From an uncultured Bacilli bacterium (GTDB taxonomy: Bacteria; Bacillota_I; Bacilli_A; RF39; UBA660): a DNA stretch of 64,000 bases. How positions within the stretch are numbered: position 1 is the stretch's first letter; the number at the start of each line of letters is the position of its first letter. The DNA lies in assembly GCA_910584255.1 (NCBI GenBank), contig CAJTXV010000005.1, forward strand, positions 6,560-70,559, in the 5' to 3' direction. A program made the translations under genes and the position numbers. Shown here piece after piece: positions 1 through 8,705 of this stretch. The notes under the pieces are model-generated. The model was not told where the DNA came from and ran no database searches. It saw only the letters and a list, made by a program, of their open reading frames with translations.

Positions 1-1
1 A

Positions 2-2443
2 GTCACTGCACCAGATGGAGAAACGAAAAAGACTTATACTTTGACTGTTACAAAAGAGGGAAGTAAAAATAACAATCTTAAATCATTAGAAGTCGAGGGC
101 TATGTAATTCGACCAGTATTTCATAAGGGAGTTACTTTCTATGCAGTAGAAGTAGAAAATAATGTAAATAGTGTTATGATTAAAGCGAGCGCAGAAGATA
201 ACAATGCGATTATTACAGGGGATGGATTAAAGACAATTTCTACTGGTGAAAATTACTTTGATATTATTGTCCAAAGTGAAGCTGGTACTAAGAAAACATA
301 CCGTGTCTTAGTAACAAAAGAAGCAAGTGATAATAACTATCTAGCAAGTTTAAATGTTAGCGAAGGAGTTTTAAAGCAAACTCTAACAGAAAGTGAAACT
401 TTTGATAAAACAGTGAATAAATACAAAGTGACGGTTCCTTATACAGTAGATGAAATTACAGTGGTTGGTTCCCTAGAGGATGAAAATGCAACTGTTGGTG
501 GATTCCAAGCTTATTCTTTAAACTATGGAAAAAATACGATTTCAATTACAGTAACGAGTGAATCAGGAGTTGTTAATGTTTATGAAATTGAGGTAACGAG
601 AGAAGAATCAATTAGTCCTTACTTAACGGATTTAAAAGTAAAAGATTATTCATTCGATAATCCATTTGAAAAATATTTATTTGAATATTCTATTAATGTA
701 GATAATGAAATCGATTCTTTTGACAAATTACAATTAATCTATCAGACAGAAGATAAGAATGCGACTGTAAAAATTACAGATGGCAATACTTATCAATGTA
801 ATGATACGATGTGTAGTGATTTTAAATTTGTAGTTGGAATGAATGAAGTTCATATCGAAGTAACTGCAAGTGATGGAAGTTTGAATCAAGAATATATCCT
901 CTACGTAAATCGATCGATGTCTACCAATAATTATTTAGATAGTCTAACGGTAAATCGGGGTACATTAGATCCTATATTTAAACCTGAGACGTTGACTTAC
1001 CATGTAGAAGTGGAAAGAGAAGTAGATAAGATTACAATTGGCGCTACGACACAAGATAGTCAATCAACGATTATATCAGGAATAGGAGAGCATACCTTAG
1101 CTTTAGGGGAAAATACCATTCTAATTAAAGTAAAATCATCGATTGGAATCACAAGAGCTTATCAAGTAATAGTAAATCGTAAAAAATCAGAGAATAATTA
1201 CTTAACATATTTAGGTGTATTAAAGTCGAATGTTCCAATGAACTTTGAAGAGACTTTTGTGAAAACAACGAGTGATTATCATTTAACAGTTAGTAGTGAT
1301 ACAAGTATTATAGAAATTAAGGCAACGTTAGAAGATAGCAATGCAACTGTAAGTGGTCATGGTTTAAAATTGTTAAATCAAGGATTAAACACATTTCCAG
1401 TCAAGGTTACTTCAGAGAGTGGTCAAGAGAATACCTATACAATTTATATTACAAAAGAAGTATCAAGTAATAACTATTTAAGTAGTTTAATTCCAAGTGT
1501 TGGAACTTTAGACCCAGTATTCAATAAGGAACAAACAAGTTATACATTACACCTTACAAATAATCAAACAGAACTTGGATTTACTGTAACAAAAGAGGAT
1601 TCAAATGCTACAGTTACGGGTAGTGAGAGCCAGTCTGTACCAGAGGGTACTAGTAAACGGTCTATTACGGTAACAGCAGAAGATGGAAATATTAAAACGT
1701 ATGAAATTACAGTAATTCGAGAAACAGCGAGTGAAGTAAGACTAGACCGATTAGAGGTTTTGGGATATCCATTTGAATTTAATCCAAATACATTTGAGTA
1801 TACACTTTCTGTATCAAAGTCAAAGAAGAAATTACTAGCAAGTGAGATTACTGCGATACCAAAAGATAAGGATGCAACCGTGAACTTGATGGGAGACTTG
1901 AATCTAGTGGATGGCTCAACTAGTACATATATTGTAGAAGTGATTGCGAAAGATGGATATACAACCCAAGAATATAAGATTCATATTACAAGAGATAGCC
2001 TAGAATATACGATTCGAAGTGATATTTATACGATTGATAGAAATGAGACAGAGGATTATGTAATCGGAATGGATCCGAAAACGAAGAAGACTGACTTTAT
2101 TGGAAACTTCTTAAATGATCCATCTACCCTTCATGTATATGGAAGTGATGGAGTAGGAATTACGGAAGAAGATAAATTCATAGGAAGCTACATGGTAATC
2201 AAACTAGAAATTGATGGATTTGTTTACGATGAACTAGTGATCACTGTTCGAGGAGATTTAAATGGAGATGGCTTAGTAACCGCAGCTGATAACATTCAAG
2301 CGAAGAACTATGTCTTGGGAAAGAAACAAGTCAATTTCTTAGTTACAAAAATCGTTGATATCAATCAAGATGGATTAGTGACTGCACCAGATGTCATTCG
2401 AATTAAAAACTATATCTTAGGAAAAAGAGGACTCAATGAGTGA
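2..2443 (+). CDS. Dockerin-bearing cadherin-like repeat surface protein, 5' end outside window
   Basis: The reading frame is open from base 2, so the true start lies upstream and 813 residues are visible. The protein is built of about seven beta-sandwich repeats of roughly 90 residues. Their boundaries show a recurring phrase of the type V-T/N-K/R-E-x-S-x-N-N-Y-L-x-x-L, as in the cadherin-like beta sandwich (Cadherin-like, PF12733) family. The last 60 or so residues form a type I dockerin with two calcium-loop repeats, DLNGDGLVTAAD and DINQDGLVTAPD, each followed by a helix ending in NYxLGK. Dockerins bind cohesin modules, so this protein is probably attached to a cohesin-bearing partner outside the cell; that partner is not in the window. 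A terminator overlaps the end. Family assignment is strong; the ligand is unknown. Confidence 0.85.
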   Translation, partial: VTAPDGETKKTYTLTVTKEGSKNNNLKSLEVEGYVIRPVFHKGVTFYAVEVENNVNSVMIKASAEDNNAIITGDGLKTISTGENYFDIIVQSEAGTKKTYRVLVTKEASDNNYLASLNVSEGVLKQTLTESETFDKTVNKYKVTVPYTVDEITVVGSLEDENATVGGFQAYSLNYGKNTISITVTSESGVVNVYEIEVTREESISPYLTDLKVKDYSFDNPFEKYLFEYSINVDNEIDSFDKLQLIYQTEDKNATVKITDGNTYQCNDTMCSDFKFVVGMNEVHIEVTASDGSLNQEYILYVNRSMSTNNYLDSLTVNRGTLDPIFKPETLTYHVEVEREVDKITIGATTQDSQSTIISGIGEHTLALGENTILIKVKSSIGITRAYQVIVNRKKSENNYLTYLGVLKSNVPMNFEETFVKTTSDYHLTVSSDTSIIEIKATLEDSNATVSGHGLKLLNQGLNTFPVKVTSESGQENTYTIYITKEVSSNNYLSSLIPSVGTLDPVFNKEQTSYTLHLTNNQTELGFTVTKEDSNATVTGSESQSVPEGTSKRSITVTAEDGNIKTYEITVIRETASEVRLDRLEVLGYPFEFNPNTFEYTLSVSKSKKKLLASEITAIPKDKDATVNLMGDLNLVDGSTSTYIVEVIAKDGYTTQEYKIHITRDSLEYTIRSDIYTIDRNETEDYVIGMDPKTKKTDFIGNFLNDPSTLHVYGSDGVGITEEDKFIGSYMVIKLEIDGFVYDELVITVRGDLNGDGLVTAADNIQAKNYVLGKKQVNFLVTKIVDINQDGLVTAPDVIRIKNYILGKRGLNE

Positions 2444-2459
2444 AACTTGAGTTCTTTTT
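2429..2459 (+). terminator. Rho-independent terminator of the dockerin protein gene
   Basis: The arm GGACTCAA (2429-2436) pairs with TTGAGTTC (2447-2454), with one G-U pair, around a 10-base loop. A T-rich run follows. The hairpin overlaps the stop codon of the preceding gene. Confidence 0.75.
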
Positions 2460-2481
2460 AAGTGTTTATTAGTCAAAAAAA

Positions 2482-2540
2482 GTAAATTATTTGTAAATAT
2501 TCGTAAATTTCTCTTTTTTAGCTATTAAAGATTGTATAAT
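2482..2540 (+). promoter_or_regulatory. Promoter region of ldh with three phased GTAAAT repeats
   Basis: A TATAAT -10 box lies at 2535-2540, 18 bases before the ldh start. No good -35 box is visible. Upstream, GTAAAT occurs at 2482, 2493 and 2503, spaced by about one helical turn. This suggests an array of regulator sites on one DNA face, but the regulator is unknown and the repeats do not match the Rex consensus. Confidence 0.45.
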
Positions 2541-2557
2541 AAAAATAAGGTGATTAT

Positions 2558-3466
2558 ATGAAAAATAAAGTTGTTTTAATTGGATGTGGAAACGTTGGAA
2601 TGAGTTATGCATATGCATTACTCAATCAGCATACCTATGTAGATGAGCTAATACTAATTGATCTCAATAAAGAAAAAATAAAAGGGGAAGCTATGGATTT
2701 GAATCATTGTCTTGCCTATAGTCCTACAAAAGTAAAAGTAAAAGTGGGTGAATACTCTGATTGTCAGGATGCAAAAATTGTAGTGATTGCAGCAGGAAGT
2801 AATCAAGAAGTTGGAGAAACAAGGATGGATTTAATTCATAAAAACAGTGGTATCTTTCAAAATATTGTATCCAATGTTATGAAATCTTCTTTTGATGGAA
2901 TCTTTTTAGTTGCCACGAATCCTTTAGATGTCATGACCTATCTAACACTGAAGTATTCTAATCTTCCTGCAAATAGGGTTATTGGTTCTGGAACTACTTT
3001 GGATACTGCGAGGCTTCGCTATCTAATTAGTGAAAAAATAAATATATGCCCAAAAGATATTGAAGCCTATGTAATTGGAGAACATGGGGATAGCGAATTT
3101 GTTTGTTGGAGTAATGCAGGTATTGCTTTAACTAAGATTGATACATTTTTAACGAAAGAGGACCAAAAGATATTAGAAGAAGAGGTTAAAAATTCTGCCA
3201 ATGAAATTATTAAAAGAAAGGGTGCGACTTATTATGGAATCGGTATGTGCTTGGTGAGAATTACTTCTGCGATATTAGAGGATAAAAATATTATATTGCC
3301 TGTTTCTAGTTATGATCAAAAAAATGATGTTTGTATTTCAACTCCAGCAGTAGTAAATAAAGATGGAGTCAAAGAAAAAATTTATATTCCATTGAATGAG
3401 GAAGAAACGGAAAAATTAACTGATTCTATTGCAATCATTAAAAAGGCAATTCAATCATTAGAATAG
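2558..3466 (+). CDS. ldh: L-lactate dehydrogenase
   Basis: This 302-residue cytoplasmic enzyme interconverts pyruvate and L-lactate with NAD(H), regenerating NAD+ in fermentation. The N-terminus has the Rossmann motif GCGNVG (residues 9-14). VIGSGTTLDTAR is the L-LDH-type signature before the active site, and IGEHGDSE carries the catalytic histidine. Length is slightly below the usual 310-320. The start ATG follows AAGGTGATT at a good distance. The gene stands alone behind its own -10 box. The GTTLDTAR and GEHGDS motifs favour lactate over malate dehydrogenase, but some relatives in this superfamily act on other 2-hydroxy acids. Confidence 0.9.
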   Translation: MKNKVVLIGCGNVGMSYAYALLNQHTYVDELILIDLNKEKIKGEAMDLNHCLAYSPTKVKVKVGEYSDCQDAKIVVIAAGSNQEVGETRMDLIHKNSGIFQNIVSNVMKSSFDGIFLVATNPLDVMTYLTLKYSNLPANRVIGSGTTLDTARLRYLISEKINICPKDIEAYVIGEHGDSEFVCWSNAGIALTKIDTFLTKEDQKILEEEVKNSANEIIKRKGATYYGIGMCLVRITSAILEDKNIILPVSSYDQKNDVCISTPAVVNKDGVKEKIYIPLNEEETEKLTDSIAIIKKAIQSLE

Positions 3467-3553
3467 AATTTCCTCTTTACAGATTATTAGTTCAATATAT
3501 ATACAATTATGTTATTATAGACTCGTTTCTTCTTTTGTATTCATTTGTTTACC

Positions 3554-3582
3554 TTGAAAACTTTCAAAGCAAATGATATACT
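3554..3582 (+). promoter_or_regulatory. SigA-type promoter for the prepilin pair
   Basis: TTGAAA (3554-3559) and TATACT (3577-3582) are separated by 17 bases, 28 bases upstream of the first prepilin start. Confidence 0.65.
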
Positions 3583-3610
3583 AGACGTATGTAGAATGGG
3601 GACTTAAATT

Positions 3611-4087
3611 ATGGAGAAAATAAACAAAAAAGCTTTTACATTAATTGAATTACTGACAGTAATGGTGCTTCTTTCTATTTTGTTAGGAATTGCTGTTCCA
3701 GCATATTATATCCATATCCAAAGAAGTCAAAAGGGTGCCTATCAATCGGCTGAAAAAGCTTTAACTACTTCTGCAATGGATGCTATGTTAGATTGTGTGA
3801 ATAATCGTGGTAGGGAATTTTGTAAAAATAAGCGTCTTCCTCAATCTGATAATGAGTATATTAGAATAACACTTGGTGATTTAATTAAGGGTACTTATAT
3901 GGATCCAATTCATGATCCTAAGGATAGAAGTAAATATTGTAGTGAGCAAAACTCTTATGCTTATATTTTAAAAAATCCAGAAGAAGAAAAAGGTGGGTAT
4001 ACCTATTATGCTTGTCTAGTATGCGGTAATTATGTAAGTGAAGATTGTGACCGAGAAGAATTAGGAGATATGGTAGAAATCGAATGA
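3611..4087 (+). CDS. Type IV prepilin-like (pseudopilin) protein
   Basis: The 158-residue protein starts with a short basic leader and the class III signal KKAFTLIELL, followed by a hydrophobic helix to about residue 32. This is the N-methylation motif of type IV pilins and competence pseudopilins: a prepilin peptidase cuts before the Phe, and Glu at position +5 is present. The C-terminal part is soluble, has several Cys residues (including CxxC in VCGNY context) and no recognised function. It is probably cotranscribed with the large prepilin-like gene 28 bases downstream. No pilus assembly ATPase, platform protein or prepilin peptidase lies in the window, so the assembly system must be elsewhere. 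It could be a minor pilin or a surface-anchored pseudopilin. Confidence 0.75.
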   Translation: MEKINKKAFTLIELLTVMVLLSILLGIAVPAYYIHIQRSQKGAYQSAEKALTTSAMDAMLDCVNNRGREFCKNKRLPQSDNEYIRITLGDLIKGTYMDPIHDPKDRSKYCSEQNSYAYILKNPEEEKGGYTYYACLVCGNYVSEDCDREELGDMVEIE

Positions 4088-4115
4088 TGAAAGATTACTA
4101 GATGGAGGAAAAAGT

Positions 4116-6926
4116 ATGGGAAATAAAAAGGGCTTTACTTTAGTCGAATTATTAGCTACTTTGGTCATTTTGGGAATCTTATTGGGACTTGCAGTACCAG
4201 CAGTCGGTGGATATCTAACGAAGGGGAAAATATCCTATTATCGCGGTTTAGAAACTGATTTTTTAGCAGCGGGAAAGGATTATTTATTGGATTACAGGAG
4301 TTTATTACCAAGAGAGGTGAATGCTTCTACCGTTGTTACCTTAGATGAATTAGTAAAAAATAATTATATTGATGAAGTAAAAGATGAAGATGGAAAGTTA
4401 TGTGATGGAACTGTCACTGTTATAAAAAAAGGAAAAAGTAGTTATGATTATTTAGTTTGTCTTACCTGTGGAAAGAAATATAAATCTGATATTAAGAATT
4501 GTGAATATGTAGGTAGTAACGGAAATGCTAGAAATTATGCAATCCACTTAAATGGACAGCTTCCTACTGCTGTAAATCAGGGAGATTTTGTTAGTATTCC
4601 AACGGCACAGGTAGTAGAAGAAACGGCAAATGGAACGAGAATTATTGATGACCGATTGGAAGGAACTCCCAAGTCTATCGATACTACAGTACTTGGTACT
4701 ACTACTATCAGTTGGGCTTATCGTGCAGATAGAATTACAAAATCGATTCGTGTCGTTGATTCTGTTGCACCTGTGATTGATTCTTTTTATTTATCTTATG
4801 TAAGTGCTGCCAATTATGAGGGGACAATTACGAATAAAGGGTTATCAATTCGTCTAAGTGCGAGAGATTATGCTTGTGTTATAGGAAGTGACTGTAGAAG
4901 GCGCTATCCCAATTTAGAGGGTAGTGGGATTCAGGCTGTCTATTATAAAGAAAAAAATGCAACCAAATGGAATATATATAATACAAATCGCACCAATATT
5001 ACCATTCCAATTGAAGAAAGCTTATGGGGTGAAATAGAAGTAAAGGTAGTAGATGCAAGTAACAATTCTAGTGCTGTTCAAACCGTTCCAATTCAAATGG
5101 ATATAGAACCACCTTCTAAAACAACCGTTGATTATTTAAAAGGAGAAAGTACAAGTAAATGGCAAAATGATATTTCTATAAAATTAAATGCTAAGGATGA
5201 TATAGGAATACGATATTATGAAATTTATAAGGATGGATTCTTTTATGCTAATACTGATGAATCATGGATACCACCGAATAATTTTAGTAGTGATAATGTC
5301 ACATTTCGGGCGATAGATTTTGCTGGAAATAAAGGAGAATTTTCAGATAAACAGAAAATTCATAGGGATACTGAAAATCCAGATATTCCAACAGTTAATT
5401 TAAATGGTTATACATCAGGAGTTTGGACGGGACATGATATACGGTTAAGTTTTAGTGCGTCCGACAATGGAAGCATTGATTATTATGAGTATAAAGATTC
5501 TAATGAAGCAGTAGAGGGAATAAAAATTAGTAATCCATGGGATTTTACGCAAGATGGGCTTTGGACCATTTATATTCGCGCAGTCGATGTAGCAGGTAAT
5601 AAAAGTGGCTGGTCGGATGGATATGATATATGGTTAGATAAAACACCACCGCAAATTCCAAGAGTTACTTATCTAAGCGGAATTAGTTCTTCTTCTTGGC
5701 AAGGAAATGTGAAAATTCAATTAGATGCGAGTGATAATCATGGGCTTAAATATTATGAAATTTATAAAGATGGTGTTTTTTATGGTACTACAGGAAATAT
5801 ATGGGTTCCTCCAGATGGTTTTAGTAGTAATCAAGTTACATTTAAATCCGTTGATATTGTGGGAAATAAAAGTGAAGCATCTGTAGTACATAAAATTCAT
5901 GTGAACTCGTCTCAACCGACTTTATCGGGATTATATTGGGGTGAAGTTACGAATCGATTGGCTCCTTTATATATTAAAATTATGGATTCTTCTTCTGGAA
6001 TTAATCGTATTGAGTGTCAAACTGCTACGACTTCAGGGGGATATAATAATTGGCATACCTTTCATGCTGTTTGGGATGCAGGTGAAAATGCATATCGATG
6101 TGATATTACCCCTTCTACATTTGGTCATTACAATCAAAACTACTTAACTAATATCTACGTTTATGATAATGTTGGAAATGGTGGCTATTACAGTCAGCAA
6201 TCCGTAATGATTCCATCGAATTCTTATAAACTATCTAATGTTGCGAGACCAGGAGATTATGTGACTTATCGCACTTTTAATGATTCTTATACAAGTTCTA
6301 GGGAAGATAATGGTATTCAAGATCAGACAATTACTCCTTCAGACTATCACGGAACTTGGCAAGTTTTATATAATGATGGAAATTATGGATTACAGATTGT
6401 AAGTTCCGAAGTAACTGCAAATTTATCAGTATATGGATATGCTGGTATGAATAATATTTATAACACATTAAACGAAATATCTTCTGCCTATATGGATGGT
6501 GTTTATGCAACTTCTGCTCGTCATATTGGTACCAATCCATCGAATCCCAATGACTCGTCTAGTATGTGTACTTTTGAAGACCAAGAAGTAAAATGTTGGG
6601 AGCAAAGTGTCTATCTTACAGATTTAAATGCATTAAAAAATGCTAGAAGCCAGAATTCAAATGGAATTGCTTCAACGAGCGGGGAATACTTTTTTATTAG
6701 TCGACAAAAGTATGCTTGTAATGAGGGAGGTATCGGTGGAGAAAACTGTTATTGCTTGACCGATTCTAGAGATTTAAGTGGAAACACCTGGAGTGCGAGA
6801 TGTCTAGTGGTTTATCCAGACCAAAAAGAAGTAACGAGTGGAATTCGGCCAGTTATTCGATTAAACAGTGAAACCGTAGTACTTGGAAGCGGTACTTTAC
6901 AAGACCCCTATGTAATTCAATATTAA
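4116..6926 (+). CDS. Giant prepilin-like protein with Ig-like repeats
   Basis: The 936-residue protein begins with the prepilin motif KKGFTLVELLATLVILGILLG, like its upstream neighbour, but is about six times longer than a typical pseudopilin. After a Cys-containing head (VCLTCGKKY near residue 120) there is a chain of Ig-like modules of about 90 residues with repeated phrases such as YYEIYKDG, VDVAGNKSGWSD and DKTPP. The C-terminal 250 residues form a different domain ending in GIRPVIRLNSE, a phrase seen in surface proteins of gut Firmicutes. It could be a pilus-tip or adhesin-type pilin, by analogy with large minor pilins elsewhere. The start follows ATGGAGGAAAAAGT. A terminator overlaps the stop. 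The adhesion role is inference. Confidence 0.75.
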   Translation: MGNKKGFTLVELLATLVILGILLGLAVPAVGGYLTKGKISYYRGLETDFLAAGKDYLLDYRSLLPREVNASTVVTLDELVKNNYIDEVKDEDGKLCDGTVTVIKKGKSSYDYLVCLTCGKKYKSDIKNCEYVGSNGNARNYAIHLNGQLPTAVNQGDFVSIPTAQVVEETANGTRIIDDRLEGTPKSIDTTVLGTTTISWAYRADRITKSIRVVDSVAPVIDSFYLSYVSAANYEGTITNKGLSIRLSARDYACVIGSDCRRRYPNLEGSGIQAVYYKEKNATKWNIYNTNRTNITIPIEESLWGEIEVKVVDASNNSSAVQTVPIQMDIEPPSKTTVDYLKGESTSKWQNDISIKLNAKDDIGIRYYEIYKDGFFYANTDESWIPPNNFSSDNVTFRAIDFAGNKGEFSDKQKIHRDTENPDIPTVNLNGYTSGVWTGHDIRLSFSASDNGSIDYYEYKDSNEAVEGIKISNPWDFTQDGLWTIYIRAVDVAGNKSGWSDGYDIWLDKTPPQIPRVTYLSGISSSSWQGNVKIQLDASDNHGLKYYEIYKDGVFYGTTGNIWVPPDGFSSNQVTFKSVDIVGNKSEASVVHKIHVNSSQPTLSGLYWGEVTNRLAPLYIKIMDSSSGINRIECQTATTSGGYNNWHTFHAVWDAGENAYRCDITPSTFGHYNQNYLTNIYVYDNVGNGGYYSQQSVMIPSNSYKLSNVARPGDYVTYRTFNDSYTSSREDNGIQDQTITPSDYHGTWQVLYNDGNYGLQIVSSEVTANLSVYGYAGMNNIYNTLNEISSAYMDGVYATSARHIGTNPSNPNDSSSMCTFEDQEVKCWEQSVYLTDLNALKNARSQNSNGIASTSGEYFFISRQKYACNEGGIGGENCYCLTDSRDLSGNTWSARCLVVYPDQKEVTSGIRPVIRLNSETVVLGSGTLQDPYVIQY

Positions 6927-6950
6927 ACTGTGTGAAATCACAGTTTTTTT
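6925..6950 (+). terminator. Rho-independent terminator of the prepilin operon
   Basis: Arms AAACTGTG (6925-6932) and CACAGTTT (6939-6946) pair perfectly around TGAAAT and are followed by seven T residues. Confidence 0.85.
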
Positions 6951-6986
6951 CTTTTAAAATTTCTTTCAAATCAAATATTTAAAAAA

Positions 6987-7014
6987 TTAGCACTCATATA
7001 TTGACAATTGCTAA
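6987..7014 (+). promoter_or_regulatory. Imperfect CIRCE operator (HrcA site 1)
   Basis: The left arm TTAGCACTC is a perfect CIRCE half-site. The right arm AATTGCTAA differs from GAGTGCTAA at two positions and the spacer is 10 rather than 9 bases. It overlaps the -35 box of the hrcA promoter, where HrcA binding would block RNA polymerase. Confidence 0.6.
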
Positions 7015-7029
7015 TCATAATAATATAAT
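7001..7029 (+). promoter_or_regulatory. SigA promoter of the hrcA-grpE-dnaK operon
   Basis: TTGACA (7001-7006) and TATAAT (7024-7029) are both perfect consensus boxes with a 17-base spacer. The promoter sits between two CIRCE-like operators. Confidence 0.9.
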
Positions 7030-7033
7030 GATA

Positions 7034-7060
7034 TTAGCACTTGAAGTATTTTAGTGCTAG
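7034..7060 (+). promoter_or_regulatory. CIRCE operator (HrcA site 2)
   Basis: TTAGCACTT (7034-7042) and TAGTGCTAG (7052-7060) are separated by the canonical 9 bases. Only the outermost and junction bases deviate from TTAGCACTC-N9-GAGTGCTAA. It lies just downstream of the -10 box, and its right arm overlaps the hrcA ribosome site AGGAGG. Confidence 0.85.
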
Positions 7061-7069
7061 GAGGTATTT

Positions 7070-8074
7070 ATGCTTACTAAGAGACAGAAGGAAATATTAA
7101 AATTAATTGTCCTTAATTACATTCAATTAGCGAAGCCAGTTGGTTCTAAATTACTTTGCAAAAAGTTGAACTGTTCTAGTGCTACCATACGAAGTGAAAT
7201 GGCCACTTTGGAAGAATTAAATCTTTTAGAAAAAACACATACCTCATCAGGACGAGTACCAAGTGAAAAAGGGTATCGATATTATGTTGATTATTTGATG
7301 AACCCAAAAGAAATCAATGGCGAAGATATGCTGAAACTGCAGATTATCTTTAAGAATAATGAATTAGAGTTGAGTGATTGCCTGAATCAAAGTTTAAAAC
7401 TAATTTCAGAAATGACTTCCTACACTTCCATTGTACTTGGAAAAACAAGTCATGATAATCATTTAAAAGAAGTGAATGTTGTTCCTTTAGATAGTTCTGA
7501 AATGATTGCTATCGTCATTACTGATAAAGGACATGTAGAACATAAAAAGGTTTCTTTTAAAAACGTTTCTATGGAAGAAATTAAAAGAGCAGTGACACTC
7601 ATTAATGATTTGATTGTTGGAACACCCATTGATGAGGTAAGTAGTAAGCTTGAATTTGAAGTAAAACCAATTATTGACCGTTATGTGAAGGAACATGAAC
7701 TTGTTTATAATACCTTTTATCAAGTGTTTCAAGATTTTTCCAATAAAAATATCAATGTCGTTGGAAGAAATAATATTTTAAAGCAACCAGAGTTCAATAG
7801 TGTAGATAAAATTAAAAATATTTTTGGAAAACTAGATGATGCAGCACTACTCAATAATATTGAAACAGATAATAATGATATCAAAGTATATATCGGGAAA
7901 GAAAACAAATTAGACGAAGATGTCACCATTGTTCAGACCAAATATCGTACACCGTCTCAGGAAGGAACCATTGCCATTGTGGGTCCAAAACGAATGGATT
8001 ATGAGAGAGTTGTTTCACTTCTCGAATTCATTAAGCAAAATATAGAAGATAAGGAAGATGATCATGGAGAATAA
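7070..8074 (+). CDS. hrcA: Heat-inducible transcription repressor HrcA
   Basis: This 334-residue regulator represses class I heat-shock genes by binding CIRCE, and is kept active by GroEL. The N-terminal 80 residues form a winged helix (TKRQKEILKLIVLNYIQ, SSATIRSEMATLEELNLLEK, TSSGRVPSEKGYRYYVDYL), the classic HrcA opening. The rest matches the GAF-like dimerisation region and ends near EGTIAIVGPKRMDYERV. Length is typical. It is first in the operon, directly after the two CIRCE sites, so it represses its own transcription. The 3' end overlaps the grpE start region. Confidence 0.95.
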   Translation: MLTKRQKEILKLIVLNYIQLAKPVGSKLLCKKLNCSSATIRSEMATLEELNLLEKTHTSSGRVPSEKGYRYYVDYLMNPKEINGEDMLKLQIIFKNNELELSDCLNQSLKLISEMTSYTSIVLGKTSHDNHLKEVNVVPLDSSEMIAIVITDKGHVEHKKVSFKNVSMEEIKRAVTLINDLIVGTPIDEVSSKLEFEVKPIIDRYVKEHELVYNTFYQVFQDFSNKNINVVGRNNILKQPEFNSVDKIKNIFGKLDDAALLNNIETDNNDIKVYIGKENKLDEDVTIVQTKYRTPSQEGTIAIVGPKRMDYERVVSLLEFIKQNIEDKEDDHGE

Positions 8075-8705
8075 AACAGAAGAAAAAGAAAATGTACAAG
8101 AAGGAAACACTACTACTTGTGAGTCACATGAAACTATGCATGAAAAAAAGCATCATTGCTATGGAAAAGGACATAAAGAGTGCTGTAATGGGGATCAAGC
8201 TGAGGAAATAGCAACTTTGAGGCAAACAATCCTCGATTTGCAAAATAAGCTAATGTATCAACAGGCTGAATCTATTAACTATCGAAAGAGAAAAGATGAA
8301 GAGGTAGCCAATACATTAAAGTATGCAAATCAGGATTTGATTATGGATCTTTTAAATGTCATGGGTAACTTAGATCATGCAGCGGGTGTAAAGGCAGAAA
8401 CTGAAAAAGAGGAAAAGATTCAAAGTGGAATTAAAATGATTAATCAACAATTTCATGATATTTTAAAAAATTATGGAGTGGTTGAAATAGAAGCGCTTGG
8501 ATATCCATTTGATGGAAATTATATGGAAGCGATGCTTGTAGAAAATGATCCCGAAAAACCAGATGATATGGTTCTAGAAGTATTAATGAAGGGATATAAA
8601 TATAAAGAGCGTGTCATTAAACCTGCGGTTGTTAAGGTAAATAAAACCGAAATAGTATCAAATGAAAATAAAGATAAAAATGAAGAGAAAGGAAATGATA
8701 AATAA
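8064..8705 (+). CDS. grpE: Nucleotide exchange factor GrpE with a Cys/His-rich N-terminal tail
   Basis: GrpE releases ADP from DnaK and helps reset the chaperone cycle. I chose the ATG at 8064 because AAGGA (8051-8055) is 8 bases from it; the ATG at 8058 is too close. The core is standard: a long coiled coil (IATLRQTILDLQNKLMYQQAE, residues about 50-90) followed by the GrpE beta domain with GVVEIEALGYPFDGNYMEAM and VLMKGYKYKERVIKPAVV. The N-terminal tail is odd. Between residues 19 and 41 it has four Cys and five His (C19, H22, H26, H30, H31, C32, H37, C40, C41), which looks like a possible metal site. It overlaps the end of hrcA and touches dnaK by TAATG. Confidence 0.93.
   Translation: MENKTEEKENVQEGNTTTCESHETMHEKKHHCYGKGHKECCNGDQAEEIATLRQTILDLQNKLMYQQAESINYRKRKDEEVANTLKYANQDLIMDLLNVMGNLDHAAGVKAETEKEEKIQSGIKMINQQFHDILKNYGVVEIEALGYPFDGNYMEAMLVENDPEKPDDMVLEVLMKGYKYKERVIKPAVVKVNKTEIVSNENKDKNEEKGNDK

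Noticed and set aside
5721..6540. Short frames inside the giant prepilin-like gene on both strands
   Set aside because: They overlap a well-supported gene in other frames and lack ribosome sites.
3611..6926. Complete type IV pilus or competence operon
   Set aside because: Only prepilin-like proteins are present; assembly ATPase, platform protein and peptidase are missing from the window.
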